In this document: positions 25,328 through 36,907 of the stretch, one piece after another | How the letters are laid out: each line of letters starts with the position of its first letter | Numbering within the stretch: the first letter of the stretch is position 1 | Assembly: GCF_001425055.1 (NCBI RefSeq) | Contig: NZ_LMDK01000022.1 | Location: forward strand, 62,001-126,000 | Reading direction: 5' to 3' | Source of the DNA: Pelomonas sp. Root1237 | GTDB taxonomy: Bacteria > Pseudomonadota > Gammaproteobacteria > Burkholderiales > Burkholderiaceae_C | Length of the DNA stretch: 64,000 nucleotides | Translations under genes and position numbers: made by a program | Notes under the pieces: model-generated | What the model saw: the letters and a program-made list of their open reading frames with translations, nothing else | Databases searched by the model: none | What the model was told of the DNA's origin: nothing

Positions 25328-27079
25328 TCAGAAGTCGGCCCATTCACCATCGGCCGCCGCCGGGGGCTTGACGACGGCCGGGCCGGCGGCAGGCCTGGAG
25401 GGCACGCGCGGCTCGACGGGTGCCTGTCTGCGCACGACGGCCTTGACCGCCGGTCGCGTCGACGGCCGGCTCACGGGTGGCGAGGGCTTGCTTGGCCGGG
25501 GCGCCGGCACGGCCGCATGAGCCTCGTGCGCGAGCCGGAAGACCGCCACCGCTGCCACGAGCTGGCGGGCCTGCTCCTTGAGGCTCTCGGCGGCGGCGGC
25601 GCCTTGTTCGACGAGTGCGGCGTTCTGCTGCGTGGTCTGGTCCATCTGCATGACCGCTTCGCCGACCTGGGCCACGCCGCTGCTCTGCTCGCCGCTGGCG
25701 CTGCTGATCTCGCCCATCAGGTCTGTGACGCGGCGGATCGCGTCGACCACTTCGGTCATGGTCGAGCCGGCCTGGTCCACCAGCACCGTGCCGCGCTCGA
25801 CACGCTCGACGCTGGCCATGATCAGCGACTTGATCTCCTTGGCCGCCTGGGCGCTGCGCTGGGCCAGCAGGCGCACCTCGCCGGCCACGACCGCGAAGCC
25901 GCGGCCCTGCTCGCCGGCTCGCGCGGCCTCCACCGCCGCATTCAGCGCAAGGATGTTGGTCTGGAAGGCGATGCCGTCGATGGTGCCGATGATGTCGGAG
26001 ATGCGCTGCGAGCTCTGCTGGATGTCCCTCATCGTCGCCACCACTTCGTTGACGACGGCGCCACCCCGCACGGCCACCTCGCTGGCGCCTTGTGCCAGCT
26101 GGTTGGCCTGGCGGGCGTTGTCGGCGTTCTGCTGCACGGCCGAGCCCAGCTGCTCCATCGACGCCGCCGTCTGCTCCAGGGCGCTGGCCTGCTCTTCGGT
26201 GCGGCTGGACAGGTCCTGGTTGCCCTGCGCGATCTGGGCACTGGCGATGGCCACGCTGTCGGAGTTGGCGCGTACGGTGCTCACGATGAGGGCCAGCGCC
26301 TCCTGCATGCGCGCCACAGCAGCCACGGTACTCGTCGTGTCTCCTGACCGCACCGGTACCGGCTGGGCCAGGTCTCCATCGGCCACGCGCTGCACGGCCT
26401 CGCTGAGTTCGCCCGGCTCGGCACCAAGTGCGCGGCTCAGGCTGCGCGACAGTGCCCAGCCCACGAGACCACCCAGCAAGGCCATCGCGACCGCGCCGCC
26501 CAGCATCTCCATGCCGCTGCTGGCGGCGACTTGGCCGGCATCCTTGGCGAGCTGGTTGGCGACTTGGCTCTGCAACTCGATGGAATCGTCGACGGCCTTG
26601 AAGATCGTGCTCTGCCGGGCACGCACCTCGCCGGTCAGCATCGCCGCGCCCTCGGCTGTCTTGCCCTCGCTCGCCAGCGCCAACACCTGGTCCAGCCCGT
26701 GCCGGTAGGCGGGCGTGTTGTCGGTGATGAGCTTGAGCAGCGCCCGGCTCCTGGGCTGCGCGAGCGCCTTGTCCAGCATGGCGAGCGACTCGTCGGTGGC
26801 CGCACGCATCTCGCCGATGCGCTTCACCTCGGCAGCACGGACGGTCGCATCGGTCGTCAGCAGCACATTGCGCACCGCGCGAGCGCTCGTGTTGAGGTTG
26901 TCCTTGATGTCGGCGAACTTGTCCATCTTGGGCATGCGATCAAGGGCCAGCTCGTCGACCTTGGCGGCCAGCGAGCCCATCCGCAGCATGCCGAAGACGG
27001 CGATCACAAGGCCGAGCAGCACCGCCGAGCCGAAACCCAGGGCCAATCGGGTGGAAACCTTGAAAGCATTGAAGTTCAT
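25328..27079 (-). CDS. Methyl-accepting chemotaxis protein
   Basis: A 583-residue chemoreceptor. A first transmembrane helix lies at about residues 12-32 and a second at about 190-212, enclosing a four-helix-bundle type periplasmic domain ([28 protein letters not shown]). A HAMP segment and a long cytoplasmic coiled coil follow. The signalling tip contains [20 protein letters not shown] and [19 protein letters not shown], which contacts CheA/CheW. A Pro-rich tail ends EWADF, and no CheR-binding pentapeptide is evident. The ATG at 27079 starts just before the first helix. The ligand is unknown. Confidence 0.93.
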   Translation of the reverse strand: MNFNAFKVSTRLALGFGSAVLLGLVIAVFGMLRMGSLAAKVDELALDRMPKMDKFADIKDNLNTSARAVRNVLLTTDATVRAAEVKRIGEMRAATDESLAMLDKALAQPRSRALLKLITDNTPAYRHGLDQVLALASEGKTAEGAAMLTGEVRARQSTIFKAVDDSIELQSQVANQLAKDAGQVAASSGMEMLGGAVAMALLGGLVGWALSRSLSRALGAEPGELSEAVQRVADGDLAQPVPVRSGDTTSTVAAVARMQEALALIVSTVRANSDSVAIASAQIAQGNQDLSSRTEEQASALEQTAASMEQLGSAVQQNADNARQANQLAQGASEVAVRGGAVVNEVVATMRDIQQSSQRISDIIGTIDGIAFQTNILALNAAVEAARAGEQGRGFAVVAGEVRLLAQRSAQAAKEIKSLIMASVERVERGTVLVDQAGSTMTEVVDAIRRVTDLMGEISSASGEQSSGVAQVGEAVMQMDQTTQQNAALVEQGAAAAESLKEQARQLVAAVAVFRLAHEAHAAVPAPRPSKPSPPVSRPSTRPAVKAVVRRQAPVEPRVPSRPAAGPAVVKPPAAADGEWADF

Positions 27080-27327
27080 GGCTTGACCTCGTCGAAGGAG
27101 TCGAGCGGCTGGCGACATCGTCGACTCAGCCGGAAGTCGGTCGGCAGGACGCCGTTGTCCGCCTGCACCGCGCTGCGCCTTGGGCGGCGCTCGCTGAAGG
27201 GCGCCGCTGCTGGGCTGCCCTGCAGAGCCAGCATGACAGGGATCTTGAGGCGCTGCAAGCTGCACTCCGTGCCTCGGCCGTGCCTCCGGATAGGCACGGG
27301 ATCTGCCTGCGGCCACACAGCGGCTAG

Positions 27328-27559
27328 CTAGCCCTGTGTCGACGACTGCTGCGCGCGGCCCGCCTCGGTCAGGGTCACCGTCCAGCGGCCCGCGTCGTCG
27401 CAATGCAGGCTGACCCAACCAGGCCCGGCGACGCCACCGAGCCGGGCGTCACTCAGGGCCGTGAACTCGCGCAGCAACTCGCTGACGCGGGCGTCCAGGC
27501 GCTTGGCCAGGCGCGTCAGCGGCACGGCCCGGGCGCCATCGCCCAGCTCATGCAGCAGG

Positions 27560-27576
<17 letters not shown>
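27328..27576 (-). CDS. Small protein co-translated with the FdhF/YdeP oxidoreductase
   Basis: An 82-residue protein starting at a GTG (27576) that lies inside the last codons of the oxidoreductase gene (17-bp overlap). The sequence ([36 protein letters not shown] followed by a short beta-hairpin-like [20 protein letters not shown]) looks like a winged-helix domain. No family is recognised with confidence. Its position suggests a role in regulation or maturation of the oxidoreductase, but that is inference only. Confidence 0.6.
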
Positions 27577-29872
<2,296 letters not shown>

Positions 29873-29902
29873 GTCAGTGGTGCCCGGCCGCCCGAAGCCG
29901 CT

Positions 29903-29947
29903 GACGCCCCCCCTCGGGAGGCAGTGAGCAGCGCGAACGTGGGGGCT
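29903..29947. repeat. Possible Burkholderiales-type intergenic GC-rich repeat
   Basis: A stretch of the form GACGCCCCCCCTCGGGAGGC, then GTGAGCAGCGCGAACGTGGG. From general knowledge, similar GC-rich sequences recur between genes in related genomes. Only one copy of this kind is seen in this window. Confidence 0.35.
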
Positions 29948-29964
29948 GTAAGGTCATATACCAA

Positions 29965-30000
29965 GAAAAAGGCCCCGCGCCTTGCACAGGCAGCGGGGCT
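29965..30000 (-). terminator. Rho-independent terminator after the OFA antiporter
   Basis: On the minus strand GCCCCGC pairs with GCGGGGC around a 14-base loop, followed by CTTTTTCTT. It lies 22 bp after the antiporter stop, between it and the oxidoreductase gene, so the latter may depend on read-through or its own promoter. Confidence 0.75.
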
Positions 30001-30021
30001 TGTCAGCCTAGCAGGACCGGA

Positions 30022-31692
30022 TCAGTTGAAGAACTTGCCCACGTTGATGAGGGTCTTGTACACGCCCCAGGCCAGTGGGATGCCCACCGCGGCCCAGGCC
30101 AGCGCCACCACCGCGGGCGAAGTCGCGGCACTGGCGCCCGACCCCGAACCCACCTCGGCGGCCGCAGCGCGCTCGTGCGCCAGGCGCTTTTCCTCGGCCA
30201 GCTCGGCCTCGGTCATGAAGTGCTTGTCGGCCACCGGACGGATCATCAGGTTGGCGATCAGGCCGACGACCAGCATGCCCACGAGGATGTACATGGTCTG
30301 GTTGTAGACCTGCTCGCGCGGCAGGCCCAGCTCCAGCTGGTAGTCGCGCATGTAGTTCACGACGACGGGGCCCAGGATGCCGGCCGTGGCCCAGGCCGTC
30401 AGCAGGCGGCCGTGGATGGCACCCACCATCTGCGTGCCGAACAGGTCGGCGAGGAAGGCCGGCACGGTCGCAAAACCGCCGCCGTACATGCTCAGGATGA
30501 CGCAGATCGCGCCGACGAAGGCGAGCTTGGAGCCGGCAGCCGCGCTGCTGGGGATGCTGGCGTACATCAACCCGCCAAGCAGGAAGAAGACGACATAGGT
30601 GACCTTGCGGCCGAGCTTGTCCGACAGGCTGGCCCAGAAGAAGCGTCCACCGATGTTGAACAGGCTCAGCAGCGCCGTGAAGCCGGCAGCCACGGCGGCG
30701 ATCTTGGCCAGTTGCGCCTTGTCCAGTTCACCGAACTTGGCCGTCAGGCCGATCAGCGAACCGCCGAAGACTTCCTGCAGCATGGGGCTGGCCATGCCGA
30801 TGACGCCGATGCCGGCCGACACGTTCATGCACAGCACGATCCAGACCAGCCAGAACTGCGGAATGCCCCAGACCTTTTTCACGTGCACGTGGCGCTGCGT
30901 GATCATGGCGTTGCTGCCCTGGGCAACCGGTGCGGTCCAACCGGCCGGCTTCCAGCCCGTGGGCGGCACGCGATAGCCGAATGCGCCGCCGATCATGAAG
31001 ACGAAGTAGACGAGGGCCATGACGATGAAGGTCTGCGTCACGCCGACGTCGGTGGCCGTGGCGAAGGTCTTCATCAGTTCGGCCGCCAGTGGCGAGCCGA
31101 TCATGGCGCCGCCGCCAAAGCCCATGATGGCCATGCCGGTGGCCATGCCGCGCTTGTCCGGGAACCACTTGATCAGCGTACTGACCGGGCTGATATAGCC
31201 CAGGCCCAGGCCGATGCCACCGATGACGCCGCTGCCCAGGATCATCAGCCAGAACTGGTGCAGATGAATGCCCAGCGCCGAGATCAACATGCCGCCGCAC
31301 CAGCACAGGGCCGACACGACACCGGCCTTGCGCGGGCCGGCGCGTTCGAGCCAGCCACCCCAGATCGCCGCGGAGCAACCCAGGAAGACGAAGAACAGCG
31401 TGTACATCCAGCCCAGCGTCGAGACCTTCCAGTCGCAACCGCTGACGAAGAGTTCCTGGAAGAAGCCCACGTCGGCGCCGCACTTGATCGCCTCCTTGAT
31501 GCCCAGGGCCTTGGACAGCGGCAGCCAGAACACCGAGAAGCCATAGGCCATGCCGATGCACAGATGGATGGCGAGGGCCGCCGGCGGCACCAGCCAGCGG
31601 TTGAAGCCGACGCCGGCAATGGTTCTTTCCTTGTCGAGCCAGCCCGCACTCCGACCCGGACCGGGTACGGCATCCAATCCCACTGAAGACAT
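30022..31692 (-). CDS. OFA-family MFS transporter (oxalate/formate antiporter type)
   Basis: A 556-residue major facilitator with about twelve helices and a C-terminal extra helix (about residues 530-550, WAAVGIPLAWGVYKTLI). The first helix region (LAIHLCIGMAYGFSVFWLPLS) and the loop FPDKRGMATGMAIMGFGGGAM are typical of the oxalate/formate antiporter branch. The ATG at 31692 has GAAGGGAA 7 bp upstream. The much longer frame to 32172 runs antisense through the response-regulator gene. It is upstream of the FdhF/YdeP oxidoreductase and diverges from a sigma-54 regulator, which suggests regulated carboxylate exchange. Confidence 0.9.
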   Translation of the reverse strand: MSSVGLDAVPGPGRSAGWLDKERTIAGVGFNRWLVPPAALAIHLCIGMAYGFSVFWLPLSKALGIKEAIKCGADVGFFQELFVSGCDWKVSTLGWMYTLFFVFLGCSAAIWGGWLERAGPRKAGVVSALCWCGGMLISALGIHLHQFWLMILGSGVIGGIGLGLGYISPVSTLIKWFPDKRGMATGMAIMGFGGGAMIGSPLAAELMKTFATATDVGVTQTFIVMALVYFVFMIGGAFGYRVPPTGWKPAGWTAPVAQGSNAMITQRHVHVKKVWGIPQFWLVWIVLCMNVSAGIGVIGMASPMLQEVFGGSLIGLTAKFGELDKAQLAKIAAVAAGFTALLSLFNIGGRFFWASLSDKLGRKVTYVVFFLLGGLMYASIPSSAAAGSKLAFVGAICVILSMYGGGFATVPAFLADLFGTQMVGAIHGRLLTAWATAGILGPVVVNYMRDYQLELGLPREQVYNQTMYILVGMLVVGLIANLMIRPVADKHFMTEAELAEEKRLAHERAAAAEVGSGSGASAATSPAVVALAWAAVGIPLAWGVYKTLINVGKFFN

Positions 31693-31802
31693 GGTGTTCC
31701 CTTCGACGTTGATGTGAATCTCGTGCGCAACCACCATCAGCCCGCCCGAGGCGGCGCAGGATACGGGTTGCTTTGTGACGAGTCCGCCGTTGAAGTGGCG
31801 AT

Positions 31803-31818
31803 CTAGGGAAAAACCTAG
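31803..31818. promoter_or_regulatory. Inverted repeat between the antiporter and the NtrC-type regulator
   Basis: CTAGG (31803-31807) and CCTAG (31814-31818) flank GAAAAA, a 16-bp dyad 111 bp upstream of the antiporter start and 62 bp upstream of the regulator start. Its position, more than 80 bp from the antiporter start, suits an enhancer for a sigma-54 activator. I could not find a clear -24/-12 promoter. Confidence 0.45.
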
Positions 31819-31879
31819 CGCGTCGTGCGGAAAATCCGGGCAGATGGCACGGTTGGATGGGCGGCTATCCTGCTGCGCC

Positions 31880-33223
31880 ATGCGACGCGTATTGATCATT
31901 GACGACCACCCCGGCGTGGGCCAGGCGCTGGAACTGCTGCTGTCCCTGCACGACATCGAGGCCAGCATGGCCACCAGCCCCGAGGAGGGCCTGACCCTGC
32001 TGGACAAGCGCGCCTTCGGCCTCGTCATCCAGGACATGAACTTCACGGCCGACACGACCTCGGGTGAGGAAGGCGAGCAGCTCTTTCGTGCCATCCGCGC
32101 GCGCCGCCCCGACCTCCCCGTCATCCTGCTGACGGCCTGGACACGGCTGGACGCGGCCGTGGCCCTCGTCAAGGCCGGCGCGGCCGACTACCTCGCCAAA
32201 CCCTGGGACGACGCCAAGCTGATCGCGACCGTCGAGAACCTGCTGGAGCTGGGCGAGGCCAACCGCGAAATCGCACAGCTGCGCGAGGCGCGGGCCGCCA
32301 GGCGCGCAGCGCTGGCACGGCGCTACGACCTCGCCGGCCTCGTGTTCGGCTCCGATGCGATGGCCAATTTGCTCGAACTGGCCGGCCAGATTGCCGCGGC
32401 ACCGGTGCCGGTACTGATCACCGGACCGAACGGCGCCGGCAAGGAACGCATTGCGGCCTTCGTGCATGCCAATTCGAGTGCGCACGGCGGCCCTTTCGTC
32501 GCACTGAATTGCGGCGCCCTGCCGGCCGACCTCATCGAGGCCGAGCTGTTCGGCAGCGACAGCGGCGCCTACACCGGTGCGGCCAAGGCGCGCGTGGGCC
32601 GCTTCGAGGCGGCCGATGGCGGCACCCTTTTCCTGGACGAGATCGGCAACCTGCCGCTGGCCGGCCAGGTCAAGCTGCTGCGCGTGCTGGAGACGGGCCA
32701 GTTCGAGCGCCTGGGCTCGAGCAAGACGCGCCAGGTGCGGGTGCGCGTGCTGAGCGCGACGAATGCCGACCTGCGCGCCATGGTCAAGACCGGCGCCTTC
32801 CGGGAGGACCTGTTCTACCGCCTCAACCTCATCGAGCTGAGGCTGCCGCCCCTGGCCGAGCGCCGCGACGATGTGCTGCCGCTGGCTGAACACTTCCTGG
32901 CCGGCCGGGCGCGTTTGAGCGAGGCCGCGCGCGAGGCCCTGCTCGCCCACCGTTGGCCAGGCAATGTGCGCGAACTGAAGAACGCCGTCGAACGCGCGGC
33001 CCTGCTGTGCCAGGGCGGTGAGATCACGCCGGCCCTGCTGGGGCTGGAGGAAGCCAATGGCAATGGCGGGGGCGCCTGGCGCAACCTCGACGAGCCCAGC
33101 CGCGAGGTCGTCGTCGCGGCGCTGAACGCGGCCGGCGGCGTGGTCAGCCGCGCGGCCAGCCAGTTGGGTCTGTCCCGCCAGGCGCTGTACCGGCGGCTGG
33201 AGCGTTATGGGATAGACCTTTGA
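31880..33223 (+). CDS. NtrC-family sigma-54-dependent response regulator
   Basis: A 447-residue regulator: receiver domain (about 1-125, phosphoacceptor Asp52 in VIQDMNF), AAA+ domain (about 155-385) and Fis-type helix-turn-helix ([22 protein letters not shown]) at the end. Walker A is GPNGAGKE (182-189) rather than the common GESGTGKE, and the sigma-54 contact loop is GAYTGA (229-234) rather than GAFTGA. Walker B is LFLDEIG, and the arginine finger region is [10 protein letters not shown]. Its stop overlaps the kinase start (TGATG). It diverges from the antiporter genes, its probable targets, though a PEP-CTERM gene also follows the pair. Confidence 0.92.
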   Translation: MRRVLIIDDHPGVGQALELLLSLHDIEASMATSPEEGLTLLDKRAFGLVIQDMNFTADTTSGEEGEQLFRAIRARRPDLPVILLTAWTRLDAAVALVKAGAADYLAKPWDDAKLIATVENLLELGEANREIAQLREARAARRAALARRYDLAGLVFGSDAMANLLELAGQIAAAPVPVLITGPNGAGKERIAAFVHANSSAHGGPFVALNCGALPADLIEAELFGSDSGAYTGAAKARVGRFEAADGGTLFLDEIGNLPLAGQVKLLRVLETGQFERLGSSKTRQVRVRVLSATNADLRAMVKTGAFREDLFYRLNLIELRLPPLAERRDDVLPLAEHFLAGRARLSEAAREALLAHRWPGNVRELKNAVERAALLCQGGEITPALLGLEEANGNGGGAWRNLDEPSREVVVAALNAAGGVVSRAASQLGLSRQALYRRLERYGIDL

Positions 33224-34584
33224 TGCCGCTGTCGCTGCGCGCACGCGCACTGCTGGCACTCGGCGCGGCGGCGGTCGTGCCGCCCCTGGTCATCCTCGGC
33301 GTGCGGCGAGCGGGCCTGGATGCAGGCATCGCGCTGGCCGTGGCGGTGATCGTCATGCTGCCGCTGATCGGCTGGTTGGCGGCGTTCTGGCTGGCGCCGC
33401 TGCTGCGGCTCACGCGCGCGCTCGAAGGCGCCGTGTTGAGTTATCGCGACGGCGACTTCAGCCTCAACTTGGCGCCAGACGGCCCACGTGAGCTGATCGA
33501 GCTGACGCAACTGCACGCCGAACTCGGCCTGGCCCTGCGCGAGCAGCGCCAGCACCTGGCCCAGCGCGAGCTGCTGCTGGACACCGTCGTGCAGAACACG
33601 CCCGTCGCGCTGGTGCTGACGGCGCCGAGCGAGCGCATCGCCATTGCCAACCTGGCCGCACGCCAGTTGCTGGGCGACGGCCGCAGCCTGACCGGGCTGG
33701 ACTTCCCCACCGTCATCGCCCACCTGCCGGAGGCGCTGCGCGAAGCCCTCGCCGGCGACGCCGACCGGCTTTTCGCGGTGACGCTGCCCGATGGATCGGA
33801 GGAAACCTTCCACCACAGCACGCGCACATTCAGGCTGCAGGGCCAGCCGCATCGGCTGCGGCTCCTGCGACGCATGACGCGGGAGCTGTCGCGGGCCGAA
33901 GTCGCGACGTGGAAGCGCGTCATCCGCGTGTTGAGCCACGAGCTGAACAACTCGCTGGCGCCGATCTCGTCGCTGGCCCACAGCGGCGCGGAGCTGGCGC
34001 GGCGCGGCAACACCGAGCGCCTGCTGCAGGTGCTGGCCAGCATCGGCGAGCGCGCGGCACATCTGCATGTCTTCCTGAGCGGCTACGCGGCCTTCGCCAA
34101 GCTGCCGGCACCGCGCCGCGCCGCGGTGGACTGGTCGGCCTTTATCGCCCGGCTGGCGACGCTGGGCGAATTCCGCGTCGAGGGCGCGCCGCCCGATCAG
34201 CCCGGCTGGTTCGATGCGGCCCAGATCGAACAAGCCCTGCTCAACCTGATCAAGAACGCCCATGAGTCGGGCAGCGACCCCGACGAGATCCTGCTGCGCC
34301 TGGCCAGCCAGGGCGATGAGCTGCGCATCGAAGTGCTGGACCGCGGCCCCGGCATGAGCGAGGCGGTGCTGGCCCAAGCCTTGCTGCCCTTCTACTCCAC
34401 CAAGCGCTCCGAACCCGGCTCCCAGGGCGGCACCGGCCTGGGGCTGGCGCTGGCAAGGGAGATCGCCGAAGCCCACGACGGCCATATCGCGTTGGCCAAC
34501 CGGGACGGTGGCGGGCTGCGGGTGACGATCCGGCTGCCAGGGCGTGCCGTCCTGTCGAATGGGGATGCCAAGACAAGCAATTAG
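33223..34584 (+). CDS. Sensor histidine kinase paired with the NtrC-type regulator
   Basis: A 453-residue kinase with two N-terminal membrane helices (about 8-26 and 36-60) separated by only about 10 residues, so it has little periplasmic sensor. A HAMP-like region, a PAS-like domain (about 115-210) and the phosphoacceptor segment VIRVLSHELNNSLAPISSLA with His239 follow. The ATPase domain has NLIKNAHESG, DRGPGM and GGTGLGLALAREI. This resembles NtrY-type kinases. The ATG at 33223 overlaps the regulator stop; a TTG one codon earlier is possible. The signal is probably sensed in the membrane or cytoplasm. Confidence 0.92.
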   Translation: MPLSLRARALLALGAAAVVPPLVILGVRRAGLDAGIALAVAVIVMLPLIGWLAAFWLAPLLRLTRALEGAVLSYRDGDFSLNLAPDGPRELIELTQLHAELGLALREQRQHLAQRELLLDTVVQNTPVALVLTAPSERIAIANLAARQLLGDGRSLTGLDFPTVIAHLPEALREALAGDADRLFAVTLPDGSEETFHHSTRTFRLQGQPHRLRLLRRMTRELSRAEVATWKRVIRVLSHELNNSLAPISSLAHSGAELARRGNTERLLQVLASIGERAAHLHVFLSGYAAFAKLPAPRRAAVDWSAFIARLATLGEFRVEGAPPDQPGWFDAAQIEQALLNLIKNAHESGSDPDEILLRLASQGDELRIEVLDRGPGMSEAVLAQALLPFYSTKRSEPGSQGGTGLGLALAREIAEAHDGHIALANRDGGGLRVTIRLPGRAVLSNGDAKTSN

Positions 34585-34646
34585 TGACAGAGTGCACAAC
34601 TTGTTTCAGCGGGCCACCGCCGGCTCGCTGCCTTGGGAGCCGTGCC

Positions 34647-35705
34647 ATGTCTCTTCGTGCCTTGACCCTGCTGGGTCTCGCTTCCCTCGCCTGCACCGCC
34701 CAGGCGCAGTCGCAATACCGCCTGTTTGCCGAGTCGTATGCCGGCTACTACAACAGCATCCAGACGACCAGCCCCGTCTTCGGCCTGGACGCCAACGGCA
34801 ACCCAAATACCGTCTACGGCAGCGTGTATTACGGCTCCGACTACCGCAGCGGCGCCGCCTACGATCAAGCCACGCCACTGCCCAATGTGACGGCCGGTGG
34901 TGTCTGGGCAGGTGACGCCAGCCAAGGCATGACGCCCGTCACCGCCAATGCCTACGGCATGACGGACTGGGGCAGCAACCACGCCAGCGCCTCGCTGGCC
35001 GGCTTCACGCCGGTGAGCCAGAGCTACGACGGCCAGTTCGTCGTCGGCGCGACCAGTTGGCCCATGCACGTGGAGAGCAACAACCTGACCTATGCGGTCG
35101 GGCGCTCGGCCTGGGAAGAGCTCTACCAGATCGGCGGCGGCACCGGCACGGGCACCTTCACCGGCACCATCCACATCGACGGCAGTCTCGCCGGCATCAC
35201 GACGGGCAATGGCGGCGCGTCCATCGACTGGTCGCTGCGCTCCTTCTCCAACCAGGTCGTCGCGTCGGTCTACGCCTACTACGACGCGGGCTCGGACCAC
35301 TGGAACAAAAGCGTCTACAGCGACGGCCTGTGGACCTACACGGACGGCAACGGCACGCTGACGATCAACGAGGATGTCATCGGCAGCTACAGCTTCACCT
35401 ATGGCACGGCGCTATACCTGAAGTCCGAGCTGAGCACGAGCATCAGCGGCAACGGTGCCGCGGACTTCTCCAACACCGTGCAGTTCACGGGCATGCAGTT
35501 GCCGCAGGGCTCGACGGTCTATGTGATGTCTGGCGCCGCTGCGGCGGACTACGGCATCAGCTTCGCCGGCAATGGCAGCGGCACGATCTGCCAGAACCTC
35601 GCCTGTGCGACCGGCGGCGGCTTGCCGATTCCCGAACCCGAGACCTATGCGCTGCTGCTGTCGGGCCTGAGCGTCATCGCCTGGGTGGCGCGTCGCCGTC
35701 GCTGA
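34647..35705 (+). CDS. PEP-CTERM exported protein
   Basis: A 352-residue exported protein. The signal peptide is about 22 residues (ALTLLGLASLACTAQAQ). The mature region is rich in Gly, Ser, Thr and Tyr with repeated beta-type segments. The C-terminus carries the tripartite sorting signal PIPEPETYALLLSGLSVIAW followed by VARRRR, which exosortases recognise and cleave. No exosortase gene is in the window. The ATG at 34647 has GGGAG upstream. It lies 62 bp after the kinase gene in the same direction, so co-expression with the two-component system is possible. Molecular role unknown; many such proteins accompany extracellular polysaccharide. Confidence 0.88.
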   Translation: MSLRALTLLGLASLACTAQAQSQYRLFAESYAGYYNSIQTTSPVFGLDANGNPNTVYGSVYYGSDYRSGAAYDQATPLPNVTAGGVWAGDASQGMTPVTANAYGMTDWGSNHASASLAGFTPVSQSYDGQFVVGATSWPMHVESNNLTYAVGRSAWEELYQIGGGTGTGTFTGTIHIDGSLAGITTGNGGASIDWSLRSFSNQVVASVYAYYDAGSDHWNKSVYSDGLWTYTDGNGTLTINEDVIGSYSFTYGTALYLKSELSTSISGNGAADFSNTVQFTGMQLPQGSTVYVMSGAAAADYGISFAGNGSGTICQNLACATGGGLPIPEPETYALLLSGLSVIAWVARRRR

Positions 35706-35711
35706 ACTGAA

Positions 35712-35832
35712 GCCCCTCGCCCGCGGGTACGCGGTCGGTCCCCCGAGGGGACGGCGATGCTTGCCGGATCGACCGGCAAGCACATCGCCAACGGCGGGCC
35801 GGCTAGGGAGCGGCCCGGCGCTCGGCCTGCAA
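35712..35832 (+). repeat. Multi-hairpin intergenic element, copy A
   Basis: The element has an outer pair CCCCTCG...CGAGGGG, a central hairpin CTTGCCGG-N5-CCGGCAAG (35760-35780) inside GATG...CATC, and a third palindromic part GGGCCG...CGGCCC. It lies between the convergent PEP-CTERM and AEC transporter genes and could act as a terminator in both directions. Related copies are at 41425, 43641, 44257, 54123 and 58237. Confidence 0.8.
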
Positions 35833-35842
35833 GCTTCATAGG

Positions 35843-36802
35843 TCAGATCAGCAGGGCCGCCAGGCTGCTGAAGCTGAAAAAGGCCAGGCCGGTCGACGCC
35901 AGGATGATGCGCGCGATGCGGCCGTTGTCTGCGCCGTAGCGCTCGGCCAGCAGCGACACATTGCTGGCGCTGGGCAGCGCGGCCGCCAGCGTCAGCGCAA
36001 CCAGCTGCGGCCAGGCCAGCGGCGCCCCCAGCCAGCGCGCCGCGGCACCCAAGGCGAAGACCAGCGCCGGATGCAGCAACAGCTTGATGGCAGCCACCGG
36101 CAGGTAGAGCGCCGCCGGCGTCACACGGCCGGCCTTGCGGTTGGCACGGCCCGAGCGGCTGAGCACCGCGCCAATGGAGAACAGCGCCACCGGCGAGGCC
36201 GCATCCCCCAGCATGGCAATGACCTTGGCCAGCGGCCCAGGCAACACCAGGCCGCTGACGCCCAAAGCCGCACCCAGGGCAATGGACCAGGGCAGCGGAT
36301 TGGAAGCGGCCGCCTTCAGCGCCTGCACGAACGCCGCCCGGCCGGCATGCCCGCTGGCGCCAGCCTGGGCCAGGGCGATGCACAGCGAGCTCGTCACGAA
36401 GAGGTCGGCCAGGATGGTGCTGACGACAGCCCCGCCAGCGGCATTGCCCAGCAACGCGACGATCAGCGGCACGCCCATGAAGCCGGTGTTGGGGAAGGCC
36501 GCCACCAGGGCGCCAAAGGCCGCGTCCTTCATGCCCACTCGCTCGGACAGCGTCGTTGCCACCGTGAAGAAGACGATCAGCAGCGCCGAGCTGAGATAGA
36601 CGCCGAGCAGGGCCGGGTTCAGCAGCTCCAGCAGCGGCGTGTCGCGGCCGAAGCGGAACAGCAGGCAGGGCAGCGCAAAGAAAAGCACGAACCCATTCAG
36701 GCCGGGAATGGCGCTGTCCGGCAGCAGGCCGCGCTCGGCGGCCAGCCAGCCGCACAGCACCAGCGCGAAGAACGGAAAGGTCGTGGCGAGAACGGCAAGC
36801 AT
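35843..36802 (-). CDS. AEC-family transporter (auxin efflux carrier-like)
   Basis: A 319-residue membrane protein with ten predicted helices in two five-helix halves. The AEC-family pattern includes the early helix FPFFALVLCGWLAAERGLLP, GLNGFVLFFALPCLLFR, the FPNTGFMGVPLIVALLG crossover motif, and LPSASNVSLLAERYG in the second half. Characterised bacterial relatives export or exchange organic acids such as malate or malonate. It stands alone, with copy A of the hairpin element at its 3' end. Substrate unknown. Confidence 0.9.
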   Translation of the reverse strand: MLAVLATTFPFFALVLCGWLAAERGLLPDSAIPGLNGFVLFFALPCLLFRFGRDTPLLELLNPALLGVYLSSALLIVFFTVATTLSERVGMKDAAFGALVAAFPNTGFMGVPLIVALLGNAAGGAVVSTILADLFVTSSLCIALAQAGASGHAGRAAFVQALKAAASNPLPWSIALGAALGVSGLVLPGPLAKVIAMLGDAASPVALFSIGAVLSRSGRANRKAGRVTPAALYLPVAAIKLLLHPALVFALGAAARWLGAPLAWPQLVALTLAAALPSASNVSLLAERYGADNGRIARIILASTGLAFFSFSSLAALLI

Positions 36803-36907
36803 TGTCCGGGGGCGAGTATCCAGGGCCGTGAGCGAATGCGCGGACCGGCCCGCTTTGTAACAAAGGGGGATGGCAGCCCCCTGGGGTCACCCCTAATATG
36901 CCGCGCC

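Noticed and set aside
31853-31875. Possible sigma-54 promoter at TGGCACGGTTGG upstream of the response regulator
   Set aside because: The -24 part looks good, but no GC occurs at the required -12 spacing and it lies too close to the start codon.
36071-36907. N-terminal extension of the pseudokinase frame
   Set aside because: It runs antisense through the AEC transporter gene and has no domain; the ATG at 36908 fits the kinase-like region.
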